NCBI GenBank assembly: GCA_002634385.1 | Contig: NSJL01000014.1 | Span: 1-64,000 of the forward strand | Direction of reading: 5' to 3' | DNA: 64,000 nucleotides | From: Nitrospira sp. | Lineage (GTDB): Bacteria > Nitrospirota > Thermodesulfovibrionia > Thermodesulfovibrionales > Dissulfurispiraceae | Shown: one piece after another, positions 24,854-33,996 of the stretch | Numbering within the stretch: the stretch's first letter is position 1 | How the letters are laid out: each line of letters begins with the position of its first letter | The notes under the pieces: generated by a model | Told to the model about the DNA's origin: nothing | Seen by the model: only the letters and a program-made list of their open reading frames with translations | The model's database searches: none | Translations under genes and position numbers: made by a program

Positions 24854-25504
24854 ATGGGTAGAGTGATTGCCATAGACGGACCCTCCGGTGCGGGGAAAAG
24901 CACGGTCTCCCGGCGCGTTGCAGAGTGTCTGGGTTTCAGCTTTCTCGATACGGGGGCGCTCTACCGCGCCGCAGCACTGTACCTCCACCGGAAAAGGCTG
25001 ACCGCCGACAGCTCCGAGGAAGCGCTCCGCAGCACCCTTGAGGGGACCGAGGTGGTCTTCAGGAAAGGGAGCGTCTTCCTGAACGGAGAGGATGTATCCG
25101 GGGCAATCAGGACCCCTGAGGCGGGTCATTATGCCTCTGTCTTTTCAGCCAGAAAGGCGGTGAGGGAGTACCTCTTCCAGGTACAAAGGGATGCCGCCCT
25201 CCACGGGGACATTGTTGCAGAAGGAAGGGATATGACCACCGTGGTCTTCCCCGACGCCTGGAAAAAATTCTACCTCGACGCTTCGGAAGACGGGAGGGCC
25301 TGGAGACGCTACCAGCAACTGAAAGAAAAAGGCATAGAGATCAGTATGGAAGAAGCTCTCAGGGATGTCAGGGAGCGGGATCTCCGGGACAGCCAGCGCG
25401 ACATCGCACCGTTGCGGAGGGCGGAGGACGCCCTGTATATCGACACGACGAATATGAGTCTCGACGAGGTGATCGCCTGCATCCTCTCTTCACTGAAACA
25501 GTGA
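24854..25504 (+). CDS. cmk: Cytidylate kinase
   Basis: Phosphorylates CMP/dCMP with ATP. 216 residues with the P-loop DGPSGAGKST near the N-terminus, LDTGALYRAAALYL, RDMTTVVFPDAWKKFYLDAS and the C-terminal RDLRDSQRDIAPLRRAEDALYIDTT. AAAGGAG lies 13 bases before the ATG at 24854 and one base before an in-frame GTG at 24842; the ATG gives the standard family start. In many related bacteria cmk follows aroA directly and leads into ispH and rpsA; here about 8.7 kb separates it from aroA. Confidence 0.93.
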   Translation: MGRVIAIDGPSGAGKSTVSRRVAECLGFSFLDTGALYRAAALYLHRKRLTADSSEEALRSTLEGTEVVFRKGSVFLNGEDVSGAIRTPEAGHYASVFSARKAVREYLFQVQRDAALHGDIVAEGRDMTTVVFPDAWKKFYLDASEDGRAWRRYQQLKEKGIEISMEEALRDVRERDLRDSQRDIAPLRRAEDALYIDTTNMSLDEVIACILSSLKQ

Positions 25505-25646
25505 GGAACGGACCCTCTTCCCCTGTGCCGCGGGGAAGAACACAGGGGGAATCCGGGGAGGATATGGAGCCCCGGACAGACCTGAGGTACATAACACCTT
25601 GAAAATTCTGTATAAAATTCTGTATCCTACTTGTAGAGGCACTATG

Positions 25647-26537
25647 ATGGAAATAATCACTGCAAAACGGGCGGGTTTCTGCTTTGGGGTCAAAAGAGCG
25701 GTGGACATGGCCTTCCATGTCGCCAAAACGGGCGACAGGGTCTACACCCTCGGTCCCATCATCCATAACCCGCAGGTAATAGAGAAACTGAGGGAGCAGG
25801 GGGTGCAGCCCACCACCGACGTTGACAATCCGGAGATCAAGAGTCTCATCATTCGGACCCACGGAGTTCCGAAAAACATATCGGAGAGGCTGGCGGGAAT
25901 GTGCTACGAAGTGCTTGATGCCACCTGTCCTTTCGTGAAAAAGGCCCAACAATATGCTAAACTTTTAAAGGAAGACGGGTATCAGGTCATCATTATCGGC
26001 GACAGAGAGCATCCCGAAGTAAAAGGTCTCATGAGTTACGCGGGGGACGACGTGGTGGTTATCAGCAAGGATGATGCACTCCCCCGGTTGAAGAGCAGAG
26101 TGGGGGTGGTGGTGCAGACCACCCAGCCGGTCACCCTGCTTCAGAAGGTCATCCTTGACGTGCTGGGCCAGGTAAAAGAGATCAAGGTGTTTAACACCAT
26201 ATGCAATTCTACCGCGTTGAGGCTCAAAGAGACAAAGGAAATGGCGAAAAAGGTGGATGTGATGGTAGTCGTCGGCGGGAAGAACAGTGCAAACACATCG
26301 CAGCTTGCCCACCTGTGCACCTCCATGTCTGTTCCCACCTATCATATCGAGACCGCGGAAGAACTGCGGGATGAATGGTTTGCAGGCATGCAGAAGATCG
26401 GTATTACGGCAGGGGCTTCGACACCGGACTGGATCATCAAAGAGGTGGAAGAAAGAATTAGAGATAGAGGAGGAAGGGCACGTGATGGACATTCAGACCA
26501 AAGAAGAGACAAAAGACCTCGAAACACTGTATGCTGA
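25647..26537 (+). CDS. ispH: 4-hydroxy-3-methylbut-2-enyl diphosphate reductase
   Basis: Last step of the MEP isoprenoid pathway, making IPP and DMAPP with a [4Fe-4S] enzyme. The three cluster cysteines are visible in AGFCFGVKRA, DATCPFVKKA and FNTICNSTALR, with RTHGVP, GDREHPEVKG, GGKNSANTSQLA and GITAGASTPDW. About 296 residues. The last ~20 residues (Arg-rich, ending KRPRNTVC) overlap rpsA by 53 bases in another frame. ATG 25647 or the adjacent ATG at 25644 may start it; AGAGG spacing favours 25647. Confidence 0.93.
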   Translation: MEIITAKRAGFCFGVKRAVDMAFHVAKTGDRVYTLGPIIHNPQVIEKLREQGVQPTTDVDNPEIKSLIIRTHGVPKNISERLAGMCYEVLDATCPFVKKAQQYAKLLKEDGYQVIIIGDREHPEVKGLMSYAGDDVVVISKDDALPRLKSRVGVVVQTTQPVTLLQKVILDVLGQVKEIKVFNTICNSTALRLKETKEMAKKVDVMVVVGGKNSANTSQLAHLCTSMSVPTYHIETAEELRDEWFAGMQKIGITAGASTPDWIIKEVEERIRDRGGRARDGHSDQRRDKRPRNTVC

Positions 26538-28089
26538 GACACTGCAGAGAGTAGAGCGGGGAGTTATCACCAAAGGCAGGGTTATCGCTGTCAAGCATGA
26601 CGGAGTGGTGGTGGATGTCGGCTACAAGTCGGAAGGTCTGATTCCCGTCTCCGAGTTCAGCCAGGAGGAGCTGTCCGGCCTGAAGGAAGGCGATGAGATA
26701 GAAGTCCTTGTGGAGAGGATCAATGACGAGGAAGGGGTGGTCATTCTCTCCAAGGAAAAGGCCCTGAAGATACGCTCCTGGGAGACACTGAACGCGGCAT
26801 ACAGCAGCAACCTTTCCCTCGAGGGAAAGGTCGTCGAGAAGACAAAGGGCGGCCTTTTCGTCAATGTAATGGGCATCAAGTCGTTTCTTCCCGCCTCCCA
26901 GATCGACATCAAGGGCGTAAAGGACCTGGATGCCTTCATCGGGCAGACCATTCCCCTGAAGATCCTCAAGATCGTCCCCCAGAAGGGTGCCCCCAACCAT
27001 GCGGCGGGCATGTCCATCATTGTGTCCCGGCGTGCCATTGTGGAAGAGGAGAGGAACAAGAAGAAGCAGGAGACCCTTACGCATCTGAAAGAGGGCGCCG
27101 TGCTGAAGGGAACCGTCAAGAATATCACCGATTACGGGGTTTTTGTCGACCTCGGCGGCATCGACGGACTGCTCCATATATCGGATATATCCTGGCGGAG
27201 GGTGAACCATCCGTCGGAGTTCTTTTCGGTGGGGGACGAAGCCGAATTCATTATTCTTAAATATGACGAGGCCACGGAAAAGGTCACCCTGGGCTACAAG
27301 CAGAAAATAGCGGATCCCTGGCTGACCGTGGAAGAGAAGTACTCCACCGGAATACGGCTGAAAGGGAAAGTGGTCACCATAGCCGACTACGGGGTTTTTG
27401 TGGAGATCGAAGAAGGACTCGAAGGGCTCGTTCATGTATCGGAGCTCGATTGGGCACCCCGTCCCAAGCACCCCTCCAAGTATCTCACCGTGGGCGACGA
27501 AGTGGAGGCGGTGGTCCTGAATATCAACAAGGAAGAGCGGAGACTCTCGCTCAGCATAAAACAGCTCCAGCCGAAGCCGTGGGAGCTGGTGGGCAAGCGC
27601 TATTCCGTCGGCGACAGGGTAAGCGGAAAGATAAAGACCATTACCGATTTCGGGGCGTTCATGCGGCTGCCCGAGGGAGTGGACGGGCTTATCCATATCT
27701 CGGACCTCTCCTGGACCCGGCACATCAAACATCCCTCCGAGGTGCTGAAGAAGGGGCAAAAGGTCGATGCGGTGGTCCTCAGCCTCGACCCTGAAAAGGA
27801 GAGGATGGCGCTGGGCATCAAGCAACTCACTTCCGACCCCTGGCAGTCCGAGATCCCGGTAAAGTTCAAGCTCGGCGAGGAGTTTACGGGAAAGGTGCTG
27901 CGGATCACCGATTTCGGCATCTTCGTGGAGCTGGAAGGCGGGGTGGAAGGGCTGGTCTACTCCTCCGAGGTGGATACCTCGAAGGAGATCAAAGAGGGCG
28001 ACGAGATCCGCGTCCGGATTATCAAGCTGAATGTTGAAGACAGGAAGATAGGTCTTAGCATGAAGAACCTGAAGACACATGAAAGCTAA
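26485..28089 (+). CDS. rpsA: 30S ribosomal protein S1
   Basis: 534 residues with six S1 (OB-fold) RNA-binding repeats, recognisable by V-x-DYGVFV-EL/I...GL-GLVH-SE/DLSW...GD...V....D.E..R..LS-KQL in repeats 3-6 and more diverged repeats 1-2, which anchor S1 to the ribosome. It mediates mRNA binding during initiation. The ATG at 26485 follows GAGGAAGG and lies inside the end of ispH; the N-terminus MDIQTKEETKDLETLY is family-like. Confidence 0.94.
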   Translation: MDIQTKEETKDLETLYAETLQRVERGVITKGRVIAVKHDGVVVDVGYKSEGLIPVSEFSQEELSGLKEGDEIEVLVERINDEEGVVILSKEKALKIRSWETLNAAYSSNLSLEGKVVEKTKGGLFVNVMGIKSFLPASQIDIKGVKDLDAFIGQTIPLKILKIVPQKGAPNHAAGMSIIVSRRAIVEEERNKKKQETLTHLKEGAVLKGTVKNITDYGVFVDLGGIDGLLHISDISWRRVNHPSEFFSVGDEAEFIILKYDEATEKVTLGYKQKIADPWLTVEEKYSTGIRLKGKVVTIADYGVFVEIEEGLEGLVHVSELDWAPRPKHPSKYLTVGDEVEAVVLNINKEERRLSLSIKQLQPKPWELVGKRYSVGDRVSGKIKTITDFGAFMRLPEGVDGLIHISDLSWTRHIKHPSEVLKKGQKVDAVVLSLDPEKERMALGIKQLTSDPWQSEIPVKFKLGEEFTGKVLRITDFGIFVELEGGVEGLVYSSEVDTSKEIKEGDEIRVRIIKLNVEDRKIGLSMKNLKTHES

Positions 28090-28936
28090 GAAAATATGTG
28101 TTTTCATAGGTATTTTCCTGTCCGTCCTGATTGTGCTGAGCGCCCTTGTCACCTTCTCCCAGAAAGGAGGGCTCTCTCTGGGAGAGAGGGTTGCGGTGGT
28201 CAGGGTGGAGGGCCCCCTGCTGGAAGCAAAATCCGTTGTCGATGAAATAAAGGGGTATGTCAAGGATTCTTCCATACGGGCCATCGTACTGAGGGTGAAC
28301 AGTCCGGGAGGAGGGGTCGTTCCCTCCCAGGAGATTTACGATGAGGTGAGGCGGGCCGTCGCCGTGAAGAAAGTAGTGGTTTCCATGGGTGCGGTAGCGG
28401 CATCAGGAGGGTATTATATTTCCGCTCCCGCGAGCAGGATCATCGCCAATCCCGGAACCATCACCGGCTCCATCGGCGTCATCATGGAGGTGCCCAATAT
28501 CAGGGAGCTCATGAACAAGCTGGGGATACAGACGGAGGTGATCAAGAGCGGCAAGCACAAGGATATCGCCTCGGTCTTCCGCGGTATCGGAAAGGAAGAG
28601 CGGGAAATTCTCCAGAGGGTCATGGATGATGTCCACGAACAGTTCATCAGCGCGGTGGCGGAGGGAAGAAAGATGCCGGTGGAGAAGGTGAGGCCGATAG
28701 CGGACGGCAGGATCTTCTCCGGAAGGCAGGCGGTGCAGGCGGGACTGGTGGACGAACTGGGAGACCTCGATCATGCGGTGAAGACGGCATCACGGATGGC
28801 CGGTATCCGGGGAGAACCCGAAGTGGTAACCAAGAAGGAGAAGTCTCCGATCCTGGATCTGCTCAGCGGACGGTTTCCGGAAGGATTGTCAAAGATCATT
28901 CCCAAACTGGAACTGAAATATATTTATATGCAATAA
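28079..28936 (+). CDS. sppA: Signal peptide peptidase SppA, short form
   Basis: Membrane-anchored Ser-Lys protease that degrades cleaved signal peptides. 285 residues: N-terminal TM helix (about 5-27), RAIVLRVNSPGGGVVPSQEI, catalytic serine in GAVAASGGYYIS, general-base lysine in IKSGKHKDI. This is the 36-kDa single-domain form. It starts 11 bases before the rpsA stop, so it is translationally coupled. The C-terminal ~40 residues (LSGRFPEGLSKIIPKLELKY) are less typical. Confidence 0.92.
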   Translation: MKAKKICVFIGIFLSVLIVLSALVTFSQKGGLSLGERVAVVRVEGPLLEAKSVVDEIKGYVKDSSIRAIVLRVNSPGGGVVPSQEIYDEVRRAVAVKKVVVSMGAVAASGGYYISAPASRIIANPGTITGSIGVIMEVPNIRELMNKLGIQTEVIKSGKHKDIASVFRGIGKEEREILQRVMDDVHEQFISAVAEGRKMPVEKVRPIADGRIFSGRQAVQAGLVDELGDLDHAVKTASRMAGIRGEPEVVTKKEKSPILDLLSGRFPEGLSKIIPKLELKYIYMQ

Positions 28937-28958
28937 ATCACACTAGGGAGGCTCCATT

Positions 28959-29252
28959 ATGACTAAGTCGGTTTTGGTGGAAAAAGTAACCGAAAAAGTG
29001 GAAGGGTTGACGAAAAAACAGGTCGAAACCATCATTAATACCGTTTTCGACGGAATGAAAGACGCCCTTGCGCGGGGCGAAAAGATAGAGATTCGGGGGT
29101 TCGGGAACTTCAGGGTGAAACAGAGGAACGCCAAGGTGGCGCGAAATCCCCGGACAGGGGAGAAGGTGGAAGTGCCCGCAAAAAGGGTACTGCACTTCAA
29201 GCTCGGAAAACCCTTCCACGATGCCCTCAACGAGGAGATGGTGGAGAAATAG
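28959..29252 (+). CDS. HU/IHF-family DNA-binding protein
   Basis: 97-residue nucleoid protein with LVEKVTEKVEGLTKKQVETI, GEKIEIRGFGNFRVKQR, ARNPRTGEKVEVPAKRV (the DNA-binding beta arm with its conserved proline) and HFKLGKPF. IHF subunits often sit downstream of rpsA/sppA, so an IHF-like role is likely, but HU and IHF cannot be separated by eye. AGGGAGG upstream of the ATG. An intrinsic terminator follows and ends the cmk operon. Confidence 0.93.
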   Translation: MTKSVLVEKVTEKVEGLTKKQVETIINTVFDGMKDALARGEKIEIRGFGNFRVKQRNAKVARNPRTGEKVEVPAKRVLHFKLGKPFHDALNEEMVEK

Positions 29253-29299
29253 GTCTTTCCGCCCACTCCCCTCGTTTGTGCACCTGTCCACTTTACCCG

Positions 29300-29329
29300 G
29301 CAGCAGGGTCTCTCTCCCTGCTGCTTTTT
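29300..29329 (+). terminator. Intrinsic terminator after the HU/IHF gene
   Basis: GCAGCAGGG (29300-29308), loop TCTCTCT, CCCTGCTGC (29316-29324), then TTTTT. Perfect nine-base-pair stem. Confidence 0.9.
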
Positions 29330-29398
29330 CGTGCCGCCGCAAATGGGGTATAATAGGAGAATTGTGAGAGACCTATACAGGAAGTACCGTCACATCCC

Positions 29399-30373
29399 AT
29401 GCCGGTGACACTCCTGGGCATAAGAAACCTGTCCGTCCTGTTCAAAACCGACAGGGGAGTGTTGAGGGTCGTCTCCGGCCTCTCCCTGGAGATCGGAAAA
29501 GCCGAAGTATTCGGCCTTGTGGGCGAAAGCGGATGCGGCAAGAGTCTTACCGCCCTTTCCCTTCTGGGAATTCTTCCCCACAACGCCTATGCGGAGGGGG
29601 AGATCCTCTTCAACGGGAAGAACCTCCTGGCCCTCAGCGAAGAGGAGATGCGCCGGATACGGGGGAAGGATCTCTCCATGGTATTCCAGGAGCCCATGAC
29701 CTCGCTGAATCCCGTCCTCACCATCGGGTACCAGGTGGCGGAAGCGCTGCAGGCGCACTTCGACCTGACAAAGAGGGACGCCCTGGACAAGGCGGTGGAA
29801 CTGCTCCGTGCCGTGAGGATCCCCTCGCCCGAACTGCGCATAAAGGACTACCCCCACCAGATGTCGGGAGGAATGCGGCAGAGGGTGATGATTGCCATCG
29901 CCATCGCCTGTAATCCCTCCCTGCTCATCGCGGATGAGCCCACCACCGCCCTCGATGTCACTATCCAGGCACAGATCCTGGAACTGCTGAAAGGGCTCCG
30001 GAAGCAGCGGGACATGGCGGTTCTGCTCATCACCCACGATCTGAGCATCATCTCCGAGCAGGCGGACAGAGTCGCCATCATGTATGCGGGGCAGATCGTG
30101 GAGCTTGCAGGGGTGGAAGCCCTTTTCCGGAACCCCCTCCACCCGTATACCATCGGCCTTCTGAATTCACTGCCGGTGGCAAAGGGCACCGCGCTGCGGC
30201 CCATCTCGGGGTTTGTCCCCACCCCCGACCGGATTCCCGAAGGATGCAGGTTCTCGGACAGATGCCCAGAGGTGCGGGATGCATGCAGGCGGACGGAACA
30301 GGTATTGGAGGAAATCGAGCAGAACCACTTCGTGCGGTGTATGCGGTGCAGGGAGTTATGGAAGAAATCCTGA
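29399..30373 (+). CDS. oppD: Oligo/dipeptide ABC transporter ATPase (OppD/DppD type)
   Basis: 324 residues with Walker [16 protein letters not shown]-loop [17 protein letters not shown], signature MSGGMRQRV, Walker [15 protein letters not shown] and the C-terminal Cys-rich extension ([11 protein letters not shown]) characteristic of the Opp/Dpp ATPases, which binds an Fe-S cluster in related proteins. It powers peptide or nickel import together with the next gene. Permeases and binding protein are absent from this locus and must be encoded elsewhere. TATAAT at 29349-29354 may be its -10. Confidence 0.9.
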   Translation: MPVTLLGIRNLSVLFKTDRGVLRVVSGLSLEIGKAEVFGLVGESGCGKSLTALSLLGILPHNAYAEGEILFNGKNLLALSEEEMRRIRGKDLSMVFQEPMTSLNPVLTIGYQVAEALQAHFDLTKRDALDKAVELLRAVRIPSPELRIKDYPHQMSGGMRQRVMIAIAIACNPSLLIADEPTTALDVTIQAQILELLKGLRKQRDMAVLLITHDLSIISEQADRVAIMYAGQIVELAGVEALFRNPLHPYTIGLLNSLPVAKGTALRPISGFVPTPDRIPEGCRFSDRCPEVRDACRRTEQVLEEIEQNHFVRCMRCRELWKKS

Positions 30374-31335
30374 AGGCAGAATCGATACAGAAGTATTTTC
30401 CCATCAAAGGGGGATTCCGCAAGCCCGGCTCATGGCTGAAAGCGGTGGACGGGGTCAGCTTCGAGGTGAAGAGGGATGCGGTCTTCGCCCTTGTAGGCGA
30501 GAGCGGATGCGGCAAATCCACCGTGGCCCGGATGATCATGAAGCTGCTGCCCCTCTCCGGCGGGAAGATCTTCTTCAAGGGAAAAGACATTACCACCATT
30601 CGCGGAGAAGAGTTGAAGAGGTTCCGGAGATCCGTACAGATCATTTTCCAGGATCCCTTCGCCTCGCTGAATCCGAGAATGCGCATCGCCGACACCCTCT
30701 CCGAGCCCTTCATTATCCATAAAACCGTTCCCTCCCGGGAGATCCGGGACAGGGTGGTGCAGCTCCTGGAGAAGGTCGGCCTTACCGCGGATGCGCTGGG
30801 CAGGTATCCCCACGAATTCAGCGGCGGACAGAGGCAGAGGATCTGCATTGCCCGCGCCCTCGCCCTTTCCCCGGAGCTGATCGTGGCGGACGAACCCCTG
30901 TCGGCCCTCGATGTCTCCATCCAGGCCCAGATCGTAAACCTGCTGCAGGACATCAGGAGGGAAACGGGAATATCCCTCGTCTTCATCAGCCATGACCTGA
31001 AGGTGGTGCACTACCTGAGCGACGAGGTGGCGGTCATGTATCTCGGGAAAATCGTGGAGAGGGCGAAGACGGAGGATCTGTTCCGCGAGCCGAAGCACCC
31101 CTACACCGAGCTGCTTTTATCCTCCGCCCCGAAACTCAGGTACCGGATACCCGGGCAGGTGCTGCAGGCCAGGAGGCCGGAAACGGGGGATGTACCGAGC
31201 CCCATCGCCGTGCCGCCGGGATGTCCCTTCCATCCACGCTGTCCGAAACGGCTCGGCATCTGCGACAAACAGGCTCCCGAACTGAAAGAGAGCGGCGGCG
31301 GCAGATACATCTCCTGCCACTTGTACCACGAATAA
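30358..31335 (+). CDS. oppF: Oligo/dipeptide ABC transporter ATPase (OppF/DppF type)
   Basis: 325 residues: [13 protein letters not shown] at the N-terminus as in OppF, Walker [30 protein letters not shown], signature [15 protein letters not shown], Walker [16 protein letters not shown] and the C-terminal [14 protein letters not shown] motif. The ATG at 30358 overlaps the oppD stop by 16 bases. Its TAA stop starts a palindromic repeat cluster. Confidence 0.9.
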   Translation: MEEILKAESIQKYFPIKGGFRKPGSWLKAVDGVSFEVKRDAVFALVGESGCGKSTVARMIMKLLPLSGGKIFFKGKDITTIRGEELKRFRRSVQIIFQDPFASLNPRMRIADTLSEPFIIHKTVPSREIRDRVVQLLEKVGLTADALGRYPHEFSGGQRQRICIARALALSPELIVADEPLSALDVSIQAQIVNLLQDIRRETGISLVFISHDLKVVHYLSDEVAVMYLGKIVERAKTEDLFREPKHPYTELLLSSAPKLRYRIPGQVLQARRPETGDVPSPIAVPPGCPFHPRCPKRLGICDKQAPELKESGGGRYISCHLYHE

Positions 31336-31479
31336 CTCCCCCTCACCCCCTCTTATCTTAAGAGGGGGAACTCAGACTCTTCTTTTGCGGTAAAAGGGGG
31401 ACTCGTCTTTCTGCCTCTGGATACAAGGGAGAATCTACTCCTCCCCTTAGCGTAAGGGGAGGTCGGGAGGGGTTACTCA
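31333..31479. repeat. Palindromic C/T-rich repeat cluster after oppF
   Basis: TAACTCCCCCTCACCCCC at the oppF stop, then TCTTATCTTAAGAGGGGG, a degenerate middle, and a closing unit CCTCCCCTTAGCGTAAGGGG followed by AGGTCGGGAGGGGTTA. The outer parts are inverted relative to each other, as if the whole cluster were one element. Confidence 0.6.
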
Positions 31480-31528
31480 GAAGAGATTTGGCCTTTTCCG
31501 TCTCACTTCTTACTTCTCACTTGTCCTT

Positions 31529-32113
31529 TTACAGAAGGGCTTCGATTTCCTTCACGATGGCCGGCTCCGTCCATTCCTGGCCGCCGTAGTAGATCTTTGC
31601 GATATTCCCCCTTTTATCGATGAGGAAAGTGGTGGGGATCATGAAAACCTTGTAGAGGGTCCTCGATACCTGGTTGTTGTAGTCCAGCAGCACGGGAAAA
31701 TTCATGGGGGTCTTCTTCATGAAATCCCGTACGTCCACTGCCGCCCTGTCCGTCGAGACGGCGAGGATGACGAAGGGCTTGCCCTTCATCTTCTTATTCA
31801 ACTCGTTCATATCGGGGATTTCCTCGCGGCAGGGGGGACAGTAGGTCGCCCAGAAGTTCAGCAGCACCACCTTCCCTTTGTACGAGGCAAGGGAAACCAT
31901 ATTCCCGTTCACATCCTTCAACATGAAATCCGCCGCTTTCCGCCCCTTGGCGCCATCGGCGGCAAAGGGGGACGGAAGCTCCGCGGCATCAGGGGTCAGC
32001 GGCAGACACAGCACAGCCACCAGGACAAGAGTCACGAGAAGAGAAAAAGCCGGAAGCGCCTTCCGGGGCTCAGTACGAGCCCCCTGTCCGGCGCCTTTAG
32101 ATGATTCCCGCAT
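31529..32113 (-). CDS. TlpA/ResA-type thiol-disulfide oxidoreductase
   Basis: 194 residues: basic N-terminus, one membrane segment (about 22-43), then a thioredoxin-fold domain with LLNFWATYCPPCREEIPDM (CPPC active site) and the cis-proline region MIPTTFLIDKRG. Such periplasmic reductases serve cytochrome c maturation or disulfide reduction; the CPPC wording fits TlpA/ResA/CcmG. It overlaps the end of dapA by 17 bases, so it is the last gene of the lysA-dapF-dapA unit without an evident link to lysine. Confidence 0.88.
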   Translation of the reverse strand: MRESSKGAGQGARTEPRKALPAFSLLVTLVLVAVLCLPLTPDAAELPSPFAADGAKGRKAADFMLKDVNGNMVSLASYKGKVVLLNFWATYCPPCREEIPDMNELNKKMKGKPFVILAVSTDRAAVDVRDFMKKTPMNFPVLLDYNNQVSRTLYKVFMIPTTFLIDKRGNIAKIYYGGQEWTEPAIVKEIEALL

Positions 32114-32969
32114 TCTTCAGCACTCCCGCCAGCTTCTCCTTGTTCGCCGCGGACATTTCGCACAGGGGAAGCCTGAGCTCGTCCGTGATTCTGCCCATGA
32201 GCGCCACCGCCGTTTTCACCGGAATGGGATTCGTCTCGATGAACATGGCGGCGTTGACGGGTTCCAGCTTGTAATGGAGCTCCCGCGCCTTCGCGATATC
32301 TCCCCTCTCCCAGGCGTTGAACATCCCGGCGGAATCCCCGGGCGCCACATTGGCGGTGACGGAGATGGCCCCCCTGCCGCCGAGACAGAGCATCGGCAAC
32401 GTGGTAAAGTCGTCCCCCGAGACGACCGAGAGCCTGTCCCCGCAGAGGCGGATCAGCTCGCTGGCCTGCTTCATATCTCCCGTGGCTTCCTTGATCCCTA
32501 CTACATTCCTTATTTCCGCCAGGCGTGCGACAGTAGCGGGGAGGAGGTTCACCGCGGTCCTGCCGGGCACATTATAGAGGACGAGGGGGATATCCACCGC
32601 CCCGGCAATGGCCTTGTAGTGGCGGTACAGGCCCTCCTGTGTCGGTTTGTTGTAATAGGGGGTGACGACAAGCGCCCCGTCGGCACCCAGTTGCTTCGCC
32701 CTCTTCGTCAGATCTATGGCCTCGTCCGTTGCATTGGCCCCCGTGCCCGCGATGACGGGGATACGCTTATTCACGGCCTCCACGGCGACCTCGATAACAC
32801 GGTAATGCTCCTCGAAGGAAAGGGTGGACGCCTCACCGGTGGTGCCGCAGGGGACAATACCGTGGGTGCCCTGGGCGATATGCCACTCGATAAGATCTCC
32901 GTATGCCTTTTCATCGAATGCGCCGTTTCTGAAAGGCGTCACCAGTGCAACTATAGAGCCTTTAAACAT
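32097..32969 (-). CDS. dapA: 4-hydroxy-tetrahydrodipicolinate synthase
   Basis: Condenses pyruvate with aspartate semialdehyde in lysine/diaminopimelate synthesis. 290 residues: GTTGEASTLSFEEH, VIAGTGANATDEAIDLTK, the catalytic tyrosine in PLVLYNVPGRTA, the Schiff-base lysine in VVGIKEATGDM, and SGDDFTTLPMLCLGGRG. AGGAGG precedes the ATG. Second to last gene of the leftward lys operon. Confidence 0.95.
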   Translation of the reverse strand: MFKGSIVALVTPFRNGAFDEKAYGDLIEWHIAQGTHGIVPCGTTGEASTLSFEEHYRVIEVAVEAVNKRIPVIAGTGANATDEAIDLTKRAKQLGADGALVVTPYYNKPTQEGLYRHYKAIAGAVDIPLVLYNVPGRTAVNLLPATVARLAEIRNVVGIKEATGDMKQASELIRLCGDRLSVVSGDDFTTLPMLCLGGRGAISVTANVAPGDSAGMFNAWERGDIAKARELHYKLEPVNAAMFIETNPIPVKTAVALMGRITDELRLPLCEMSAANKEKLAGVLKNAGII

Positions 32970-33099
32970 TCTGAACCTCCTATTATTAATAAAGGAATTG
33001 CAGGCCCGCCCTGTAGCGATCGCCCGATTTCATGCTCCACCGGACGAGGGATCTTCCTTGCTTTTCACTATAATAACCTGTCCCGGTTCCAAAGCACAA

Positions 33100-33960
33100 T
33101 CAGTGATGACGCCCCTCCCCGAAGGGCCGGTGCACCCTCCCTGTGAAGACCTCGGTTGCGGGTCCGGTCATGAAGACATGGTTGTTCTCCGCCCACTCGA
33201 TGACGAGATCCCCCAGGGCAAGATGGATGGTGACCTTCCTCTCCGTAAGGCCCTTCAGCATCGCCGCCACCCCGGCAGCCGAAGCACCGGTGCCGCAGGC
33301 CAGCGTCACCCCGGCTCCCCTTTCCCAGACCCGCATGTCCACCTCGCTCCTCCCCCGCACCCTGATGAATTCCACATTGGTCCTCCGGGGAAAGAGGGGA
33401 TGCTTCTCGATCTCCGGCCCGTAGACCTCCAGGGGGAACTCCTCCACCGCCTCATCGATGAAGGCGACGGCATGGGGGTTTCCCATCGAGACGAAGGTAA
33501 GCCTGAATTCCCGGTCCTTTACCGTTACCGGGAAATCGATCACCGGCGGCGCGGCATCCACCTGTACCGGAATCCTGCCGGGGTCGAAGACCGGTTCTCC
33601 CATATCCACCTTCACCAGGTCCCCCACCCTTTCCGGCCTGATGATGCCCGCAAGGGTCTCCACGTCCAGAATATCCTTTGAGGAGAGCCCCCTGTCCCAG
33701 ATGTATTTGGCAAAGCAGCGGATCCCGTTCCCGCACATCTCCACCTCACTGCCGTCCGCATTGAAGATCAGCATCTTGAAATCGGCGACGGACGAGGGAC
33801 AGAGCAGCAGGAGCTGGTCGAACCCTATGCCAAGCCTCCTGTCACCGAGCCTCCGCGCCAGGGACGGCATGTCCGCAGAGCGGAAAAGGTCTCCATCCCT
33901 GCAGTCGATAAGGACGAAATCGTTCCCCAGACCATGCATTTTCGCAAAGGTAATTTCCAT
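33100..33960 (-). CDS. dapF: Diaminopimelate epimerase
   Basis: Interconverts LL- and meso-diaminopimelate. 286 residues with KMHGLGNDFVLIDCRDG at the N-terminus, the first catalytic cysteine in EMCGNGIRCFAKYI, MGNPHAV, and the second in LACGTGASAAGVAA. The ATG at 33960 gives the usual start; a GTG 24 bases upstream in frame is possible. 36 bases separate it from lysA. Confidence 0.94.
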   Translation of the reverse strand: MEITFAKMHGLGNDFVLIDCRDGDLFRSADMPSLARRLGDRRLGIGFDQLLLLCPSSVADFKMLIFNADGSEVEMCGNGIRCFAKYIWDRGLSSKDILDVETLAGIIRPERVGDLVKVDMGEPVFDPGRIPVQVDAAPPVIDFPVTVKDREFRLTFVSMGNPHAVAFIDEAVEEFPLEVYGPEIEKHPLFPRRTNVEFIRVRGRSEVDMRVWERGAGVTLACGTGASAAGVAAMLKGLTERKVTIHLALGDLVIEWAENNHVFMTGPATEVFTGRVHRPFGEGRHH

Positions 33961-33996
33961 CGGCACAAAACCCTTTCCCGGCACTTTTGCGTGAGC

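Noticed and set aside
26458-28284. A 608-codon minus-strand open frame opposite rpsA
   Set aside because: The plus strand encodes unmistakable S1 repeats; the antisense frame has no recognisable protein features.
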